Below are positions 1-9,417 of a DNA stretch of 64,000 bases, one piece after another; the first letter of the stretch is position 1, and each line of letters begins with the position of its first letter. A program made the translations under genes and the position numbers. The notes below the pieces were generated by a model, which saw only the letters and a program-made list of their open reading frames with translations, ran no database searches and was not told where the DNA came from. Source of the stretch: Paracoccus litorisediminis (GTDB taxonomy: Bacteria > Pseudomonadota > Alphaproteobacteria > Rhodobacterales > Rhodobacteraceae); assembly GCF_009711205.1 (NCBI RefSeq), contig NZ_WMIG01000008.1, positions 103,553 to 167,552 of the forward strand, written 5' to 3'.

Positions 1-179
1 CACCGCTCCCGCAAGGGACTTGTTGCGGCTTGCAAATTCGGCGCGAGGCGTTGTGGTGTCGCGGTGACAATCGGGGCGTCGCGGGACAATTTGCCACGGT
101 GGCTGAGGCAGCTTTGCCTTTGCCTGCGGTCACGCATCGCGCGTAACCTTGCGCCATAGAAATGCAGCACGAGGCGATC
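1..179. other. Left edge, no gene seen
   Basis: Upstream region of nnrS. I find no open frame with a ribosome site and no convincing Fnr-type box (TTG-N8-CAA) here, although NnrS genes are often under Nnr/Fnr control. The promoter of nnrS is not obvious. Confidence 0.5.
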
Positions 180-1391
180 ATGGCAGGCACGGCCGAGCGG
201 ATGAGAGACTATCGCGGCCCCGCAATCTTCAGCCACGGATTCCGATCTTTCTTTCTGCTTTCCGCAATCTGGGCGGCGGGGGCGATGATCCTGTGGATCT
301 TGATGCTGACCGGGACCGAGCCTCTGGCCAGCGCCTTTGATCCCTTCAGCTGGCACGCGCATGAGTTCCTGTTCGGATATCTGGCGGCGGTCATCGGCGG
401 CTTTGTCCTGACCGCCGTTCCGAACTGGACCGGTCGGCTGCCGGTCATGGGTTGGCCCTTGGTCGGGTTGGTCGGACTGTGGCTGGCCGGGCGGCTGGCC
501 GTGGCCTGTTCATCCCATCTGCCGTGGCAGATGACCGCGCTGATCGACCTGTCGCTATACGTGGCGCTGGTGGGCTTCCTCTCGCGTGAGATCATCCGGG
601 GCAAGAACTGGCGCAACCTGCCGGTGGTTGGGCTGATCGCGCTTTATGGCGTGGCCAACCTCATCTTCCATATCGAGGCTGCACGAGACGGCACCGCCTT
701 CGAGGGGCTGGGCATGCGCCTTGGGCTGGGCACGACGTTGATGCTGATCGCGCTGATCGGCGGGCGAATCATTCCCAGCTTTACCCGCAACTGGCTGGCC
801 TCCCGTGGCAGCGCCCAGCTGCCGCAACCTTTTGGCCGCGCGGATGCCATAGTCCTTGGCCTGACCGCACTGGTGCTGCTGGGCTTTGTCGGCTTTCCCG
901 ATGCCGCGGTGACGCGCTGGCTGATGCTGGTCGCGGGCGCGGCGCATCTGTGGCGGATGTCGCGCTGGTGCAGCGGTCAGATCCGGTCCGAGCCGCTGCT
1001 GTGGGTGCTGCATCTGGCCTATGCGCTTCTGGCGCTGGGTTTCGTGGCCGAAGGTGCGGCGGGCTTTGACCTGTTGCCGCTGCCCGCTGCGCGCCATGTC
1101 TGGCTGGCCGGAGCTATCGGGCTGATGACTTTGGGGGTGATGACCCGCGCCACTTTGGGCCATACCGGACGAGTGCTGCATGCGGGGCCTGCAACTGTCG
1201 CAATCTATCTGGCGCTGTTCGGATCGGTGGTGATGCGGCTGCTGGCAGGGATATTCGGCAACCCGACCGGGCTTTTGCACCTGTCGGGCGGGCTGTGGAT
1301 TATGGCTTTTGCCGGATATGCGCTGGTCTATGGCCCGATGCTGCTGCAGCCGAGGCTGGCCAAGAAGCCCGTCTCGGGCGCCAAGACCTGA
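180..1391 (+). CDS. nnrS: NnrS family heme/copper membrane protein
   Basis: Polytopic inner-membrane protein of 403 residues that is hydrophobic throughout (about 12 segments by eye). It matches the NnrS family, which in alphaproteobacteria is co-regulated with denitrification genes and protects against nitric oxide stress. The N-terminal stretch FSHGFRSFFLLSAIW and the histidine-bearing WHAHEFLFGY segment are typical of the family. I chose the ATG at 180 because GAGG lies 5 bases upstream; an in-frame ATG at 162 has no ribosome site and would add six residues. It converges on the nar-operon tail with 13 bp between the stops. The neighbouring nitrate respiration genes support a role in reactive nitrogen handling; the biochemical function of NnrS is not fully settled. 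Confidence 0.85.
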   Translation: MAGTAERMRDYRGPAIFSHGFRSFFLLSAIWAAGAMILWILMLTGTEPLASAFDPFSWHAHEFLFGYLAAVIGGFVLTAVPNWTGRLPVMGWPLVGLVGLWLAGRLAVACSSHLPWQMTALIDLSLYVALVGFLSREIIRGKNWRNLPVVGLIALYGVANLIFHIEAARDGTAFEGLGMRLGLGTTLMLIALIGGRIIPSFTRNWLASRGSAQLPQPFGRADAIVLGLTALVLLGFVGFPDAAVTRWLMLVAGAAHLWRMSRWCSGQIRSEPLLWVLHLAYALLALGFVAEGAAGFDLLPLPAARHVWLAGAIGLMTLGVMTRATLGHTGRVLHAGPATVAIYLALFGSVVMRLLAGIFGNPTGLLHLSGGLWIMAFAGYALVYGPMLLQPRLAKKPVSGAKT

Positions 1392-1404
1392 TCGCGTCGC
1401 GCAA

Positions 1405-1917
1405 TCAGGCGGCGGCGCGGGTGCAATGGGTCAGGCACCAGCCAAGAACGGCATCTTCCTCGGCGGGCAGGGCGGCAGCAAGGCCGCCCGCGAATTCCTC
1501 GAACGAGGGCAGGTTCAGGCCGTTGACGCCCAGCAGCACGGGTATGCCGCGTTCCAGCGCATCGGCGATGATCGGGGCAAGACCCCGGCCCTCGGCTTCT
1601 TGCTTGCCGTATTTGTTGACGATCAACAGGTCGGCACCGGGCAATGAGCGGGTGACGCCCAGCACGGCAGCCTCGAGTGCGCCGGCGTCAAGACGACAGC
1701 CGCGCGCCAGATCGCCGCGATCCTCGCTGATGCGCAGGATCGGGCCATCGGGCAGGACAAGGATGTCCATGTCGCAGCGCGCCCGGTCGGCGCGCTCGAC
1801 ATTGCTTTGCACCGTGCCGGACAGCCTGACCCCCTTGGACTGAAGGCGTTCGGCGATCACGGCCAGAAAACGGTCATTCGCGCCGCGACCGGGCAGGCTG
1901 ACATAGGCAAGGTGCAT
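1405..1917 (-). CDS. DUF2478 family protein, last gene of the nar operon
   Basis: A 170-residue soluble protein beginning MHLAYVSLPGRG; a GAGGAGG ribosome site lies just upstream of the ATG at 1917, so the longer frame to 2007 is rejected. It resembles DUF2478 proteins, which have a nucleotide-binding look and often sit beside molybdoenzyme genes. Here it starts 11 bp after the PpiC-type gene and so probably shares the nar transcript. A strongly basic/cysteine region such as SNVERADRARCDMDILVLPDG is visible, but no complete Walker A motif. Function is unknown; a role in nitrate reductase or cofactor maturation is inferred only from position. Confidence 0.7.
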   Translation of the reverse strand: MHLAYVSLPGRGANDRFLAVIAERLQSKGVRLSGTVQSNVERADRARCDMDILVLPDGPILRISEDRGDLARGCRLDAGALEAAVLGVTRSLPGADLLIVNKYGKQEAEGRGLAPIIADALERGIPVLLGVNGLNLPSFEEFAGGLAAALPAEEDAVLGWCLTHCTRAAA

Positions 1918-1928
1918 GGCATTCCTCC

Positions 1929-2720
1929 TCAGGATTTCAGGTCGATCCCGTCGATCTCGGCCTTGCCGACCAGCCCGTCGACATAGGCGCGGCTTGCCCG
2001 CAACCATGCGGCCTTTTCATGGGCCTCGACAAGCTGGGGCATGACGGCCTCGAAGGGCAGGACCGCACCATCGGCGCGCGCATCAAGGCGGATCACATGG
2101 ATGCCGTAGCGCGATTTGCAGATCGCGAACTCGCCCTCTTTCATCGAGGCCATCATGGCTTCGAATTCGGGGACGGTATCGCCCGAGGTCAACTGCCCCA
2201 GCACGCCTCCATTGGCTTTCGACGAGCAGGCGCTGTTCTGGACGGCAAGCTCGGCAAAGCGCCGGGGTTCGGCTTGCACGGTCTGGAGCAGCCCTTCGGC
2301 CGCCTGAAGCGCCATGGCACGGGCCACGGGGTCTTCGGGCGCGGCGGCCAGAAGGATATGGGCGGCCTCGAACAGGGACGGGGCGCGGAAGCGTTCGGGA
2401 TGCGTGTCATAGATGGTGCGCAGCCGGGCTTCGTCGGCGGGTTCGGGCACGACCTCCTGATCCAGCACTTGCCGGATCAGGGCCTCTTCCTCGGTTTCCC
2501 ATTGGCCGGGGGCGGTTTCGGTCGGGTCTGCCGCGATCCCGACCGTTTTCCCCCGCTGCAGAAGCAGTTCGCGGATGGCCAGGGCGCGGGCGGCAGATTT
2601 CCATGCGTGACCCGGCTTGCCCTTGGGGGCGGGGTGGTTCTGGGCCTCGTCCGCAATGCGGCCGGGGTCCAGGGTTACGCCATTCACCGTGACCGGAGGC
2701 AGGAGCGGTTTGACTTCCAT
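1929..2720 (-). CDS. PpiC/parvulin-type peptidyl-prolyl isomerase, nar-linked
   Basis: 263 residues with a parvulin rotamase domain in the C-terminal half. The signature runs from about residue 115 (FEAAHILLAAAPED) through the conserved GGVLGQLTSGDTVPEFE segment to YGIHVIRLD near 215. No signal peptide is visible, so it is likely cytoplasmic, like NifM-type isomerases. It starts 6 bp after the narI stop with GGAG in front of the ATG. In Paracoccus-type nar operons a PpiC-like gene follows narI, and assistance in folding or assembling cytoplasmic NarGH is the usual suggestion. That role is inference; the domain call is firm. Confidence 0.85.
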   Translation of the reverse strand: MEVKPLLPPVTVNGVTLDPGRIADEAQNHPAPKGKPGHAWKSAARALAIRELLLQRGKTVGIAADPTETAPGQWETEEEALIRQVLDQEVVPEPADEARLRTIYDTHPERFRAPSLFEAAHILLAAAPEDPVARAMALQAAEGLLQTVQAEPRRFAELAVQNSACSSKANGGVLGQLTSGDTVPEFEAMMASMKEGEFAICKSRYGIHVIRLDARADGAVLPFEAVMPQLVEAHEKAAWLRASRAYVDGLVGKAEIDGIDLKS

Positions 2721-2726
2721 TATGCT

Positions 2727-3413
2727 TTACTCCGCCGGGTTCCGTTTGGTGCGCACGATCTGGTAGCCGGGACGCCACAGGTAGCGCACCGGGGCCGAGA
2801 TCATGTGGACCAGACGGGTGAAGGGGAACAGCAGGAAGATCGTCAGCCCAAGGAAGATGTGCAGCTTGAACAGGATGTTCACATCGGCCATGTGCTCGGC
2901 CGCGCCAGCTTTCAGATAGACGATGCTTTGCGCCCAGTTCATCAGCTTGGTCATTTCATGCCCGTCCAGATGCTGCATCGAGACGATGATGGTCAGCAGC
3001 CCAAGCACCAGTTGGACCAGCAGCAGGATCAGGATGCCGGTATCGGCGACGGTCGAATTGGCGCGGATGCGCGGATCGGTCAGCCGGCGATGCAGCAGGA
3101 TCGCACCGCCCGCCAGCGCCATCAGACCGGCGATGCCGCCTGCGGTCATGGCCAGCACCTGTTTCGCCGAGTGGCTGACGCCAAGCGCGTCAAAGACCGC
3201 GATCGGGGTCAGAAGGCCGACGAAATGGCCCATCAGGATGAAAAGCACGCCGACATGGAACAGGACCGAGCCGATGACGAACTGTTTCTTACGCAGGATC
3301 TGGCTGGATTTCGACTTCCAGGTAAAGGGATCGCGCTCGTATCGGGCAATGGACCCCAGGATCATCACGGTGATGGCAATATAGGGGTAGATGCCGAAAA
3401 GCAGATTGTTCAT
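2727..3413 (-). CDS. narI: Respiratory nitrate reductase gamma subunit (cytochrome b)
   Basis: 228-residue membrane cytochrome that takes electrons from quinol and passes them to NarH. Five hydrophobic segments are visible. Four histidines (His53, His63, His185, His203) have the spacing of the two b-heme ligand pairs of E. coli NarI (56/66 and 187/205). The start is MNNLLFGIYPYIAI at 3413, where AGGAGG precedes the ATG; the frame continues upstream to 3503 but overlaps narJ. It is 13 bp downstream of narJ and 6 bp upstream of the PpiC-type gene. Confidence 0.95.
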   Translation of the reverse strand: MNNLLFGIYPYIAITVMILGSIARYERDPFTWKSKSSQILRKKQFVIGSVLFHVGVLFILMGHFVGLLTPIAVFDALGVSHSAKQVLAMTAGGIAGLMALAGGAILLHRRLTDPRIRANSTVADTGILILLLVQLVLGLLTIIVSMQHLDGHEMTKLMNWAQSIVYLKAGAAEHMADVNILFKLHIFLGLTIFLLFPFTRLVHMISAPVRYLWRPGYQIVRTKRNPAE

Positions 3414-3426
3414 CTGAACCTCCTGT

Positions 3427-4116
3427 TCATTCTGCCGGATGGGCCGCGCCGGCGCGCGGATCCATCTTGGCAAGGATGTCGCGGCTGACGGGGCAGCCGG
3501 CATTGGGATCGGGGCCGAAGGTCACCTGGGATTCCTCCCAGACGGCATCAAGCGCCGCCAGATCCTCGGGGTCCTCGTCGGGAACGTCGGCCAGCTCGGC
3601 AGGGATATCGCCATCGACCTCGGCCAGATGCACCAGCGTCGACATGACTGCCGCATAGGACGAGCCGCGTTTCATCAGCCGGTCGGCCAGTGCCGCGATG
3701 ATATGCCCGGCATCGGCCAGCATGCTGCGCGCCTCATCCAGCGGCAGGGTCGAGACATATTCCAGAACCACCGGCAGATGGTCGGGAAGCTCGCTTCCAG
3801 CCAGATCGAAGCCGCCCGCGCGGTAGGTTTCCAGCAGGTCGACCATGGCGCCGCCACGGTCGCGGCTCTCGCCATGGACATGCTCGAACAGGTTCAGCGA
3901 CAAGGTGCGCGAGCGGTCGAACAGCAGGACATAGCGTTCCTGCAGGTCGTAAAGGTCGCCCGTTTCCAGTTCATGCAGCAAGGGTGCCAGATCGCGGTGA
4001 CGCTGGGGGCCAAGCAGGCCCTCATCGTGCAGGAGCTGCTTGATGTCGGGGATCGCGGCGATCAGCTCGGCCGAAGGATAGCTGAGCAGCGCGGAAAGTG
4101 CCTTGAAGGTTTTCAT
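3427..4116 (-). CDS. narJ: Nitrate reductase molybdenum cofactor assembly chaperone
   Basis: 229-residue acidic cytoplasmic chaperone of the NarJ/TorD family, which holds apo-NarG for molybdenum cofactor and Fe-S insertion before membrane docking. The N-terminus MKTFKALSALLSYPSAEL and the internal LFEHVHGESRDRGGAMVDL segment are characteristic. Its ATG overlaps the narH stop by 4 bp, indicating translational coupling. The length is normal for the family. Confidence 0.95.
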   Translation of the reverse strand: MKTFKALSALLSYPSAELIAAIPDIKQLLHDEGLLGPQRHRDLAPLLHELETGDLYDLQERYVLLFDRSRTLSLNLFEHVHGESRDRGGAMVDLLETYRAGGFDLAGSELPDHLPVVLEYVSTLPLDEARSMLADAGHIIAALADRLMKRGSSYAAVMSTLVHLAEVDGDIPAELADVPDEDPEDLAALDAVWEESQVTFGPDPNAGCPVSRDILAKMDPRAGAAHPAE

Positions 4117-5636
4117 GGTTGAATGAACTCCTGCGGGCTGCGGAACTTCTTGCCACCGAACAGCGAGCCCTTGTTGCTACCCGACGAGCAGCCGTTGCCG
4201 TCGGTGAAGCCGCAGCCGCCGCGCAGGTCATAGGCATCCTCGACCAGCTCGCGATGCGTCGTCGGGATGACGAAGCGATCCTCGTAATTGGCGATGGCCA
4301 GCAGCTGATACATCTCGTCGATTTGCAGCGGCGTCATGCCGACGCGCTTGGCAACGCCCAGATTGACCACGCCGTCGATGGATTTCGACCGCATGTAGCT
4401 GCGCATGGCCAGCATCCGTTCCAGCGCCAGCGCCACCGGGGCCTCGTCGCCCGCGGTCAGCATATTGGCAAGGTAACGCAGCGGGATGCGCAGGCTTTTC
4501 ACATCCGGCATGTCGTCCTGAGCCGAGATCTTGCCAGCTTCGGCGGCGTTCTGGATCGGCGACAGCGGCGGCACATACCAGACCATCGGCAGGGTGCGAT
4601 ATTCCGGGTGCAGCGGGAAGGCGATCTTCCATTCCATCGCCAGCTTCCAGATCGGCGAGTTCTGCGCGCCGCGGATCCAGTCCTCGGGGACGCCCTCGGC
4701 ACGAGCGGCCGCGATCACCTCGGGGTCGTTCGGGTCAAGGAAGACGCCCAGTTGCGCGTCGTACAGATCCTGCTCGCTTTCGGTCGCTGCCGCTTCCGAG
4801 ATCTTGTCGGCGTCATACAGCATCACGCCCAGATAGCGGATGCGGCCGACGCAGGTTTCCGAGCAGACCGTGGGCTGGCCGGATTCCAGACGCGGATAGC
4901 AGAACACGCATTTCTCGGATTTGCCGGTCGACCAGTTGTAATAGATCTTCTTGTAGGGGCAGCCCGAGACGCACATCCGCCAGCCGCGGCACTTCTCTTG
5001 GTCGATCAGGACGACGCCGTCATCCTCGCGCTTGTAGATCGCGCCCGAGGGGCAGGATGCGACACAGGCCGGGTTAAGGCAGTGTTCGCACAGGCGCGGC
5101 AGATACATCATGAAGGTGTTTTCGTATTCACCGTAGATTTCTTTCTGCACGCCCTCGAAGTTGTAGTCCTTGGAGCGCTTCTCGAATTCGCCGCCCAGGA
5201 TTTCCTCCCAGTTCGGACCCCATTCGATCTTTTCCATCCGCTCGCCCGAGATCAGCGAACGCGGACGCGCGGTCGGGAAGGCCTGCGATTCCGGCGCGGA
5301 TTTCAGATGGTCGTAGTCGAAGGTGAACGGCTCATAAAAGTCGTCGATCTCGGGCAGATCCGGGTTGGCAAAGATATTCGCCAGGATCCGCCACTTGCCG
5401 CCCTGTTTGGGGCGCAGGTGGCCAGCCTTGGTCCGGGTCCAGCCGCCATTCCAGCGCTTCTGGTTTTCCCAGTCCTTGGGATAACCGATGCCGGGCTTGG
5501 TTTCGACGTTGTTGAACCATGCATATTCAACGCCCTCGCGCGAGGTCCAGACGTTCTTGCAGGTGACCGAGCAAGTGTGACACCCGATACATTTATCGAG
5601 GTTCAGCACCATGCCGATTTGCGCACGTACTTTCAT
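4113..5636 (-). CDS. narH: Respiratory nitrate reductase beta subunit (Fe-S)
   Basis: 507 residues; the four-cluster electron-transfer subunit. Cluster ligands are visible as Cys16/19/22/26, Cys183/186/191/195, Cys216/222/226 and Cys243/246/258/262. In the third group the second cysteine is replaced by Trp219 (CRGWRMC), the known NarH feature giving a 3Fe-4S centre. The C-terminal half matches NarH rather than other ferredoxin-like subunits. The gene overlaps both narG and narJ by 4 bp. Confidence 0.97.
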   Translation of the reverse strand: MKVRAQIGMVLNLDKCIGCHTCSVTCKNVWTSREGVEYAWFNNVETKPGIGYPKDWENQKRWNGGWTRTKAGHLRPKQGGKWRILANIFANPDLPEIDDFYEPFTFDYDHLKSAPESQAFPTARPRSLISGERMEKIEWGPNWEEILGGEFEKRSKDYNFEGVQKEIYGEYENTFMMYLPRLCEHCLNPACVASCPSGAIYKREDDGVVLIDQEKCRGWRMCVSGCPYKKIYYNWSTGKSEKCVFCYPRLESGQPTVCSETCVGRIRYLGVMLYDADKISEAAATESEQDLYDAQLGVFLDPNDPEVIAAARAEGVPEDWIRGAQNSPIWKLAMEWKIAFPLHPEYRTLPMVWYVPPLSPIQNAAEAGKISAQDDMPDVKSLRIPLRYLANMLTAGDEAPVALALERMLAMRSYMRSKSIDGVVNLGVAKRVGMTPLQIDEMYQLLAIANYEDRFVIPTTHRELVEDAYDLRGGCGFTDGNGCSSGSNKGSLFGGKKFRSPQEFIQP

Positions 5637-8600
5637 TCCGCTGCCTCCGGAGCTTGGGTTGCGGTCTCGTTCAGCGGACCTTCCAGCCAGTCCACCTTGT
5701 TCATCTTGCGCACGATGACGAATTCGTCGCGGTTCGAACCAACCGTGCCGTAGTAGTTGAAGCCGTAGGACAGCTGCGCATAGCCGCCGATCATGTGAGT
5801 TGGCTTCAGCACGACCCGGGTGACCGAGTTGTGGATGCCGCCGCGCAGATTGGTGATCTGGCTGCCGGGCGTGTTCACGATTTTTTCCTGAGCGTGATAC
5901 ATGAAGGCCGTGCCTTCCTTCATCCGCTGGCTGACCACCGCGCGGGCGGTGATGACGCCGTTGGTATTGAAGACCTCGATCCAGTCATTGTCGACCAGCC
6001 CGGCTTTCCGCGCGTCCACTTCCGAAATCCACACCACCGGGCCGCCACGGTTCAGCGTCAGCATGTGCAGGTTGTCGGAATAGGTCGAGTGGATGCCCCA
6101 TTTCTGGTGCGGGGTGATGAAGTTCAGCGTCACGTGCTTTTCGCTGGAACCCAGCGATTTGCGCGCCTGCGCCCCCACGGTCTTCAGGTCCACCGGCGGA
6201 CGCCATGTCACGAAGCCCTCGCCAAAGGCGCGCATCCATTCATGGTCCTGATAGATCGACTGACGGCCGGTCAGGGTGCGCCACGGGATCAGCTCATGGA
6301 CGTTGGTCCAGCCGGCGTTGTAGCAGACCTCCTCGCTTTCGATGCCCGACCAGGTCGGGCTGGAGATGATCTTGCGCGGCTGGGCGGCGATGTCGCGGAA
6401 GCGGATCTTTTCGTCTTCCTTGACCTCGGCCAGATGCTTGTGGCTGATGCCGGTGAAGTTGCTTAGCGCGTCCCAAGCCTTGACGGCGACTTCGCCGTTG
6501 GTTTCCGGGGCCAGCATCAGCACGACCTCGGCGGCGTCGATCGCAGTCTCGATCTTGGCCATGCCTTTGGTCACGCCTTCGTCGGTGACGGTGCCGTTCA
6601 GCGCCTTCAGGTGATGCACCTCGGTCTTGGTGTCCCAGCTGATGCCCTTGCCGCCATTGCCGATCTTTTCAAGCAGCGGACCGACAGCGGTGAAGCGCTT
6701 GTAAAGGTTCGGATAATCGCGCGTCACCTCGATATAGTCGGGCGCGGTTTCGCCGGGGATCAGGTCACAGCCATCCTGTTTCCAATCGCGCACGAAGGGC
6801 TGGGCGATCTCGCTGGCCGTATCGTGTTGCAGCGGATGCTGGATGATGTCGGTTTCCTCGCCCAGCACCTCGGGGGCCACTTCCGAGAATTTCTTGGCGA
6901 TCGACTTGAAGATTTCCCAATCCGACTTCGACTCATACGCCGGGTCAACCGCCGCCTGCAGCGGGTGGATGAACGGGTGCATGTCCGAAGTGTTCATGTC
7001 GTCCTTTTCGTACCAGGACGCGGTCGGCAGAACGATGTCGGAATAGACGGCAGTGGTCGACATCCGGAAGTCCAGCGTGACCAGCAGGTCCAGCTTTCCT
7101 TCGGGGGCGTCGTCATGCCATGCGGCCTCGATCGGTTTCTGACGGCCTTCCTCACCCAGATCCTTGCCCAGCACGCCGTGATCGGTGCCCAGCAGGTGCT
7201 TGAGGAAGTATTCATGCCCCTTGCCCGAGGAACCCAGCAGGTTTGAACGCCAGACGAACAGGTTGCGCGGCCAGTTTTCCGGCGCGTCCGGATCTTCGCA
7301 GGACATCTGCAATTCGCCCGATTTCAGGCGTTCCGCGACATAGTCCTTGACCGGGATGCCAGCCTTTTTCGCGGCGCGACCAACCTCCAGCGGGTTCTGT
7401 TTCAGCTGCGGGGCCGAAGGCAGCCAGCCCATCCGCTCGGCGCGGATGTTGTAGTCGATCAGGCTGAGCTTGTCCCAATCGCCTTTCGGCGCGGTGGGCG
7501 AGAGCAGTTCGGTCGAGCTGACGGTTTCATAGCGCCATTGGTCGGTATGGGCATACCATGCGCTGGTCGCGTTCATGTGGCGCGGCGGGCGCTGCCAGTC
7601 CAAGGCAAAGGCCAAAGCCGTCCAGCCGGTCTGCGGGCGCAGTTTTTCCTGACCCACATAGTGCGACCAGCCGCCGCCGGACTGACCGATGCAGCCGCAC
7701 ATGATCAGCATATTGATCGCGGCGCGATAGTTCATGTCCATGTGGAACCAATGGTTCATTGCCGCGCCGATGATGATCATCGAACGGCCATTGGTCTTTT
7801 CGGCATTGTTGGCGAATTCGCGGGCGACCTGAATGATCTTGTCGCGACGCACGCCGGTGATGCGCTCGGCCCAAGCGGGGGTGAAGGGCACATCGGCGTC
7901 ATAGTCATTGGCGACATGCTCGCCGCCCAGACCGCGATCAAGGCTGTAATTGGCGCACATCAGGTCGAAGACCGTGGCGACCAGCGCCTCGGAGCCATCG
8001 GCCAAGGTCAGTTTCTTGACCGGTACATTGCGGGTCAGCACATCGCCGCGGCTATCGACCTCGAACCCGTTCGAGGCCATGGCCCCGAAGAAGGGAAAAT
8101 CGACGGCGGCGACATCGTCATGATCCTCGTCAAGAACCAGGCTCATCTTCAGGCGGACATCGGCATCGCCCGCCTTTTCCTCAAGGTTCCAACTGCCCTT
8201 TTCATCAGCCCAGCGGAAGCCGACCGAGCCGTTTGGCACGACCAGTTCATCGGCATTCTCGTCGATGGCGACCGTTTTCCATTCGGCATTGGCCTTTTGG
8301 CCCAGCCCGTCCGCCAGATCCGAGGCGCGCAGCTGCCGACCCGGAACCAGACGACCTTCCTGCTGATCAAGACGGACCAGCATGGGCATGTCGCTGTAGC
8401 GGCGGCAGTAGTCCTCGAAATAGGGCACCTGACGGTTCAGGTGGAACTCGCGCAGGATGACGTGGCCAAAGGCCATGCCAAGCGCCGCGTCGGTGCCTTG
8501 CTTCACGTTCAGCCAGATGTCGCCGAATTTCGCGGCCTCGGAATAGTCCGGGCAGATGACGGCGGATTTGGTGCCCTTGTAGCGGGCCTCGGTGTAGAAG

Positions 8601-9397
8601 TGCGCGTCGGGCGTCCGGGTCTGCGGCACGTTCGAGCCCCACAGCATCAGGTAGCCCGCATTGTACCAGTCGGCCGATTCCGGCACGTCGGTCTGTTCGC
8701 CCCAGACCTGCGGCGAGGCCGGCGGAAGGTCGCAATACCAGTCATAGAAGGACATGCAGGTGCCGCCCAGCAGCGACAGGTAGCGCGTGCCCGCGGCATA
8801 GGAAATCATCGACATGGCCGGGATCGGCGAGAAGCCAAAGACCCGGTCGGGGCCGTATTTCTTGGCGGTATAGGCATTGGCGGCAGCGACCATCTCGGTC
8901 ACTTCGTCCCAGTTGGCACGCACGAAGCCGCCCTTGCCGCGGATGCGGGTGTAGCTTTCGCGGGCGGCGGGATCGGTCTGGATCGCCTCCCATGCGGCGA
9001 CCGGGGTCAGGGTGGCGCGTTTCTCGCGCCATAGTTTCATCAGGCGTCCGCGGATCAGCGGGTTCTTCACGCGGTTGGCGCTATACAGGTACCAGCTGTA
9101 GCTGGCGCCACGGGCGCAGCCGCGCGGCTCGTGGTTGGGCAGGTCGGGCCGGGTGCGGGGATAGTCGGTCTGCTGGGTTTCCCAGGTCACGATCCCCGAT
9201 TTCACATAGATCTTCCACGAACAGGACCCGGTGCAGTTCACACCATGGGTCGAGCGGACGATCTTGTCGTGCCGCCAGCGCGAACGATAGGTATCCTCCC
9301 AATCGCGGTTTTCAGTCGTGGTCTGCCCATGGCCTTCCGAAAAAGTGTCCTTGCGGTTGCTTTTCAGGAAGTTCAGGCGGTCCAGAAGATGGCTCAT
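5633..9397 (-). CDS. narG: Respiratory nitrate reductase alpha subunit
   Basis: 1254-residue catalytic subunit carrying bis-MGD molybdenum and the FS0 4Fe-4S cluster; it reduces nitrate to nitrite on the cytoplasmic face. FS0 ligands are His51, Cys55, Cys59 and Cys94, and the molybdenum ligand Asp223 lies in WYCDLPPASP, all matching the E. coli arrangement. No twin-arginine leader with a cleavage site is seen, as expected for a cytoplasmic NarG. AAAGGAG precedes the ATG at 9397. It is 20 bp downstream of narK and coupled to narH by a 4-bp overlap. Confidence 0.98.
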   Translation of the reverse strand: MSHLLDRLNFLKSNRKDTFSEGHGQTTTENRDWEDTYRSRWRHDKIVRSTHGVNCTGSCSWKIYVKSGIVTWETQQTDYPRTRPDLPNHEPRGCARGASYSWYLYSANRVKNPLIRGRLMKLWREKRATLTPVAAWEAIQTDPAARESYTRIRGKGGFVRANWDEVTEMVAAANAYTAKKYGPDRVFGFSPIPAMSMISYAAGTRYLSLLGGTCMSFYDWYCDLPPASPQVWGEQTDVPESADWYNAGYLMLWGSNVPQTRTPDAHFYTEARYKGTKSAVICPDYSEAAKFGDIWLNVKQGTDAALGMAFGHVILREFHLNRQVPYFEDYCRRYSDMPMLVRLDQQEGRLVPGRQLRASDLADGLGQKANAEWKTVAIDENADELVVPNGSVGFRWADEKGSWNLEEKAGDADVRLKMSLVLDEDHDDVAAVDFPFFGAMASNGFEVDSRGDVLTRNVPVKKLTLADGSEALVATVFDLMCANYSLDRGLGGEHVANDYDADVPFTPAWAERITGVRRDKIIQVAREFANNAEKTNGRSMIIIGAAMNHWFHMDMNYRAAINMLIMCGCIGQSGGGWSHYVGQEKLRPQTGWTALAFALDWQRPPRHMNATSAWYAHTDQWRYETVSSTELLSPTAPKGDWDKLSLIDYNIRAERMGWLPSAPQLKQNPLEVGRAAKKAGIPVKDYVAERLKSGELQMSCEDPDAPENWPRNLFVWRSNLLGSSGKGHEYFLKHLLGTDHGVLGKDLGEEGRQKPIEAAWHDDAPEGKLDLLVTLDFRMSTTAVYSDIVLPTASWYEKDDMNTSDMHPFIHPLQAAVDPAYESKSDWEIFKSIAKKFSEVAPEVLGEETDIIQHPLQHDTASEIAQPFVRDWKQDGCDLIPGETAPDYIEVTRDYPNLYKRFTAVGPLLEKIGNGGKGISWDTKTEVHHLKALNGTVTDEGVTKGMAKIETAIDAAEVVLMLAPETNGEVAVKAWDALSNFTGISHKHLAEVKEDEKIRFRDIAAQPRKIISSPTWSGIESEEVCYNAGWTNVHELIPWRTLTGRQSIYQDHEWMRAFGEGFVTWRPPVDLKTVGAQARKSLGSSEKHVTLNFITPHQKWGIHSTYSDNLHMLTLNRGGPVVWISEVDARKAGLVDNDWIEVFNTNGVITARAVVSQRMKEGTAFMYHAQEKIVNTPGSQITNLRGGIHNSVTRVVLKPTHMIGGYAQLSYGFNYYGTVGSNRDEFVIVRKMNKVDWLEGPLNETATQAPEAAE

Positions 9398-9417
9398 GTC
9401 GCTTTCTCCTTTGAATT

